In this document: piece by piece, positions 61,650-64,000 of the stretch
Position numbering within the stretch: the stretch's first letter is position 1
Layout of the letters: every line of letters starts with the position of its first letter
Source of the DNA: Bradyrhizobium sp. Ash2021
GTDB taxonomy: Bacteria; Pseudomonadota; Alphaproteobacteria; Rhizobiales; Xanthobacteraceae
DNA length: 64,000 nucleotides
Direction: 5' to 3'
NCBI RefSeq assembly: GCF_031202265.1
Contig: NZ_CP100604.1
Span: 5,624,501-5,688,500 of the forward strand
The notes under the pieces: model-generated
The model's input: the letters and a program-made list of their open reading frames with translations, nothing else
Databases searched by the model: none
Told to the model about the DNA's origin: nothing
Made by a program: the position numbers and the translations under genes

Positions 61650-63084
61650 CATTACAGTTGCTTTTTTGATTTGAAGTGGGCGCGTTGAGCGGCAGCCTGG
61701 TGAGCTCTGTGCCAAAAAGACCATGCGATGATGTGTGCGGGTTGAATCCGCTTTCGCGCAAGTCTGATGGCAATGCGGCGGATTTCCTGGATTGACCAAC
61801 GGATCAGTGGTGGGGTGGTTATGCTTTGGCTTTTGCCGGGGGGCGCCGTTTCGTTTTTTTGGGCGGTGGCGGATTGGCGCGATGTCGGATCGCGGCCATC
61901 ATGGCGAAGGCGAGCATCACCAAGGACACATGACGGTGCCAGCCATGCCAGGATCTGCTCTCGTTGTGATCGAGCCCGAACTCGTTTTTCGCGGTTTCAA
62001 AGCCGTCCTCGATCGCCCATCGATGGCCTTCGACCGCGACCAGCGTTTCAAGGGCTGTTCCCGCTGGGCACCAGGTGGTGAAGAAGGCGAGGTCATCATC
62101 GGCGATGCGACGACGGATCAGTAGACCGCGTGTCCACAAACCGTCATTTGCACTGTTGAACTGCTCGGCCTCGAGATCGGCCAATTCGAGATAACACCAA
62201 TCGTGCAGCCGCGGTCCTTTGGTTCCGGCTCCCGCCGACAGGCGCTTCCAGTCGGATGAGTGCCGCGTCCGGGCGAGGTCTGCAGCCGTACCGGCGACCG
62301 GCGGTCGCTTGCCCCAGGATCGAAACACATGAGCGCTGCTGACCCCAAGCACGTAGCCTTTGCCTGCCCGACGTAGCTGCTGTTCGATGTTGCCAACACC
62401 GTAGACGGTATCGCCGGCAACCCACCTGAATGGTACAGACGCGGCTATCGCGCGTGCGATCATTCTCGTCGCAAGCCTTGGTTTGGTCGCAAAGCCGACA
62501 TCGGCAGGCACATATGCGGCTTCCAGACGATCCGGATCGTCGGTCCATTCCTTCGGGAGATACAACGCGCGATCGATGAACGCATGGCCATGACGCGAAA
62601 CGTAGGCAGCGAAGACGCCGATCTGGCAGTTCGTGATCTTCCCTGCCGAACCAGTGTATTGCCGCGCCACTCCGCATGACGCTTTGCCCTGTTTGAGAAA
62701 ACCGGTCTCGTCGATCACCAGCACCGCATCGTCATCCGCCAAATGCTCGATGACGTAGTCGCGCACGATATCGCGCAGGGCATCGGCGTCCCAGTCTCCA
62801 CGACCCAGAATCGCCTGCTGCCGCCATGGGCCGGGATCGCCAGCCGCCTCCGCGCGCATCCAACCGGTCTTGCGCTGCTCATCTCCGAGCAGACCTTCCA
62901 GGAATAGACCTGCATTCGTCGCAACACGCTCTTGCGTGAACAACGGACGTATCCGTTGCTTGATCTCTCGAAGCGACGCCGCCCACAACGCAAGCGTCTC
63001 CTCAACCGACGCGGCCCGCGCCCACGACATTCGAATCATGGTTGCCCATGGATTCAGAAGCCCGCAAAAAAAGCAACTGTAATG
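61650..63084. mobile_element. IS701-family insertion sequence at a CTAG target
   Basis: 1435 bp. Left end cattacagttgcttttttg and right end caaaaaaagcaactgtaatg are near-exact inverted repeats. Flanks are ctag at 61646-61649 and 63085-63088, matching the 4 bp YTAR target duplication of IS701. One intact transposase gene on the minus strand. Confidence 0.93.
61819..63039 (-). CDS. IS701-family transposase
   Basis: 406 residues. DDE residues: DAVLVIDETGFLKQGKASCG, PFRWVAGDTVYGVGNIEQQL and VEGHRWAIEDGFETAKNEFG, LDHNESRSWHGWHRHVSLVM. The Pro/Lys-rich C-terminus (NPPPPKKTKRRPPAKAKA) is typical of the group. Frame complete, so presumably functional. The start is MIRMSWARAASVEET at 63039; MSWARAA three codons later is equally possible. 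Confidence 0.93.
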   Translation of the reverse strand: MIRMSWARAASVEETLALWAASLREIKQRIRPLFTQERVATNAGLFLEGLLGDEQRKTGWMRAEAAGDPGPWRQQAILGRGDWDADALRDIVRDYVIEHLADDDAVLVIDETGFLKQGKASCGVARQYTGSAGKITNCQIGVFAAYVSRHGHAFIDRALYLPKEWTDDPDRLEAAYVPADVGFATKPRLATRMIARAIAASVPFRWVAGDTVYGVGNIEQQLRRAGKGYVLGVSSAHVFRSWGKRPPVAGTAADLARTRHSSDWKRLSAGAGTKGPRLHDWCYLELADLEAEQFNSANDGLWTRGLLIRRRIADDDLAFFTTWCPAGTALETLVAVEGHRWAIEDGFETAKNEFGLDHNESRSWHGWHRHVSLVMLAFAMMAAIRHRANPPPPKKTKRRPPAKAKA

Positions 63085-63088
63085 CTAG

Positions 63089-63430
63089 GCCACTAGGGGT
63101 CGAAACAGGCCAGCACCCCCCGACCCATAGGAACGCATCGTGATCTTGGGACCGATTCGGGAACATGGCGCGCACTTATGGGCGGGCATCCGGACCGGGC
63201 TCACCGAGGCCGACATCGGCGCAGCGCCGAGGCGCTTGCGCGGTATGAGCGGAAGGGCGGGAAGTAACGGGTCGGGAGAGCGCCAGCTTGTGTTTTGTCT
63301 CTCGTTTTGTACGCCGTGCAAAATCGCGCAGAGAAAATATCTAACTTTCAATGGGTTATCGGTACAGTTAGAAGTTCTCCGTCGCCAGCATCTACTACGT
63401 ACTAAACCGCTAAGCAGCCCAATAGGCGAT
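63089..63430. other. Intergenic; no gene supported
   Basis: 342 bp. One plus-strand frame ends with RRSAEALARYERKGGK before a TAA at about 63267, which looks like the tail of a lost gene, but nothing before it can be recognised. Confidence 0.4.
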
Positions 63431-63991
63431 CTACGAAGCGCGTCCTTGATATCGGTCAGCTAAACTCGAGCGAACAATCCGCGTGCCGTGCGCGCGCGGT
63501 TCGCTTCGCGCGCCTCTGGATCGGTGAAAAACCGCACGCCACACGTTTCCGACCCGAACAGCCACCCTTCTTGCCGCCTTCCAGACTTCGAGAGATTCGA
63601 CGATCTCCATCATTGTTCGCCAATACCGGTATCCCCACGCAAACGCCGGGATCGACAACAGCTTATCCTTGTTCAACTGAAACAGCCGTTCCACGACGGT
63701 GAGCTTCAAGACTTCGGCTGTAATAAAAATGACCGCTCCCGCGAAGAAATGCCCGGTCCCGATCAAATAGCCGCTCAAAGGTTTCGCCGGCTCGAGGATG
63801 ATCACCGGCACCGCAAAAAGCGCAAGCGAAGGATACGGCCGCAACGAAGTGATCCAGAGCCGCACGCGCTCAAACAGCCTCTGTCTTGCAATCCATTCTG
63901 TGATCGGTCGCGTGACATAGGAAAAGACGCCGTCGACGATAAAATAGACGAGCGCGATCCCGAAAATCGGTGTGTTCCATACGCGAGCCAT
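63431..63991 (-). CDS. Conserved inner-membrane protein (186 aa)
   Basis: MARVWNTPIFGIALVYFIVD at the start, with GGAGGGG directly upstream (strong ribosome-binding site). Three hydrophobic segments (about 8-26, 52-68 and 76-96), then an amphipathic cytosolic part (LFQLNKDKLLSIPAFAWGYR, YWRTMMEIVESLEVWKAARR) and a basic tail. The pattern resembles uncharacterised rhizobial membrane proteins. The upstream region lies beyond the window. Confidence 0.75.
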   Translation of the reverse strand: MARVWNTPIFGIALVYFIVDGVFSYVTRPITEWIARQRLFERVRLWITSLRPYPSLALFAVPVIILEPAKPLSGYLIGTGHFFAGAVIFITAEVLKLTVVERLFQLNKDKLLSIPAFAWGYRYWRTMMEIVESLEVWKAARRVAVRVGNVWRAVFHRSRGARSEPRAHGTRIVRSSLADRYQGRAS

Positions 63992-64000
63992 GTCCCCTCC

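Overview
The window looks like chromosome of a Bradyrhizobium-type alphaproteobacterium (Nitrobacteraceae). I infer this from the high GC, the family-level gene content (MgtE, LipB, a PccA-type carboxylase subunit, hybrid PAS histidine kinases, OpgC, many short lineage-type proteins) and several dispersed repeats that I recognise from that genus. No database search was possible, so names rest on motifs and remembered families.

Layout. 1-7200 is a decayed patchwork: the N-terminal part of a LanC-like protein running off the left edge, three or four copies of a ~110 bp dispersed repeat, remnants of ABC substrate-binding and alpha/beta-hydrolase genes, and a translationally coupled pair (OpgC-type acyltransferase plus a class III cyclase-homology/STAND ATPase protein). 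7300-15420 is mostly ordinary core: a TonB/TolA-like protein, aldo-keto reductase, XRE regulator, MgtE, two tandem polysaccharide deacetylases, tRNA-Leu(GAG), a FliN-like protein and LipB. An IS481-family element sits exactly on the lipB stop codon. 16500-22400 is accessory: a GlxA/AraC regulator with a divergent membrane protein, an unusual long-type DapD, an internally deleted IS5-type transposase, a tautomerase/GFA pair with a divergent LysR regulator, and a truncated class II aldolase.

22400-49400 is mainly core and signalling. It holds two hybrid histidine kinases, a GGDEF-EAL protein, a three-gene operon (GbsR/MarR-like regulator, DUF4166, membrane-anchored SDR) with a perfect 18 bp palindrome over the regulator start codon, cupin, ferritin-like DUF892, acylphosphatase, an ICL/PEP-mutase enzyme, a biotin carboxylase subunit, a nuclease-like secreted protein, RlpA, tungstate-type TupB and TupA in convergent orientation, an alkaline-phosphatase-superfamily enzyme, 1-Cys peroxiredoxin, a photolyase pseudogene, a Lys/Ala-rich histone-like protein, a conserved HELFE protein and an EamA transporter.

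49400-63400 is accessory and repeat-rich: palindromic repeats, a long lineage repeat, tRNA-Arg(TCG) surrounded by partial copies of itself, two identical IS3-family elements each with its own 3 bp target duplication, an IS5-type element, an IS701-family element at a CTAG target, and many proteins of 27-85 residues with good ribosome-binding sites. A normal inner-membrane protein gene closes the window.

Several genes are missed by ordinary ORF length limits or by the window edge and were found by direct reading: the LanC-like fragment (1-689), a 28-residue membrane peptide (32399-32485), a 56-residue zinc-ribbon protein (55391-55561), a 42-residue peptide (57832-57960) and a 51-residue CxxC protein (61108-61263).
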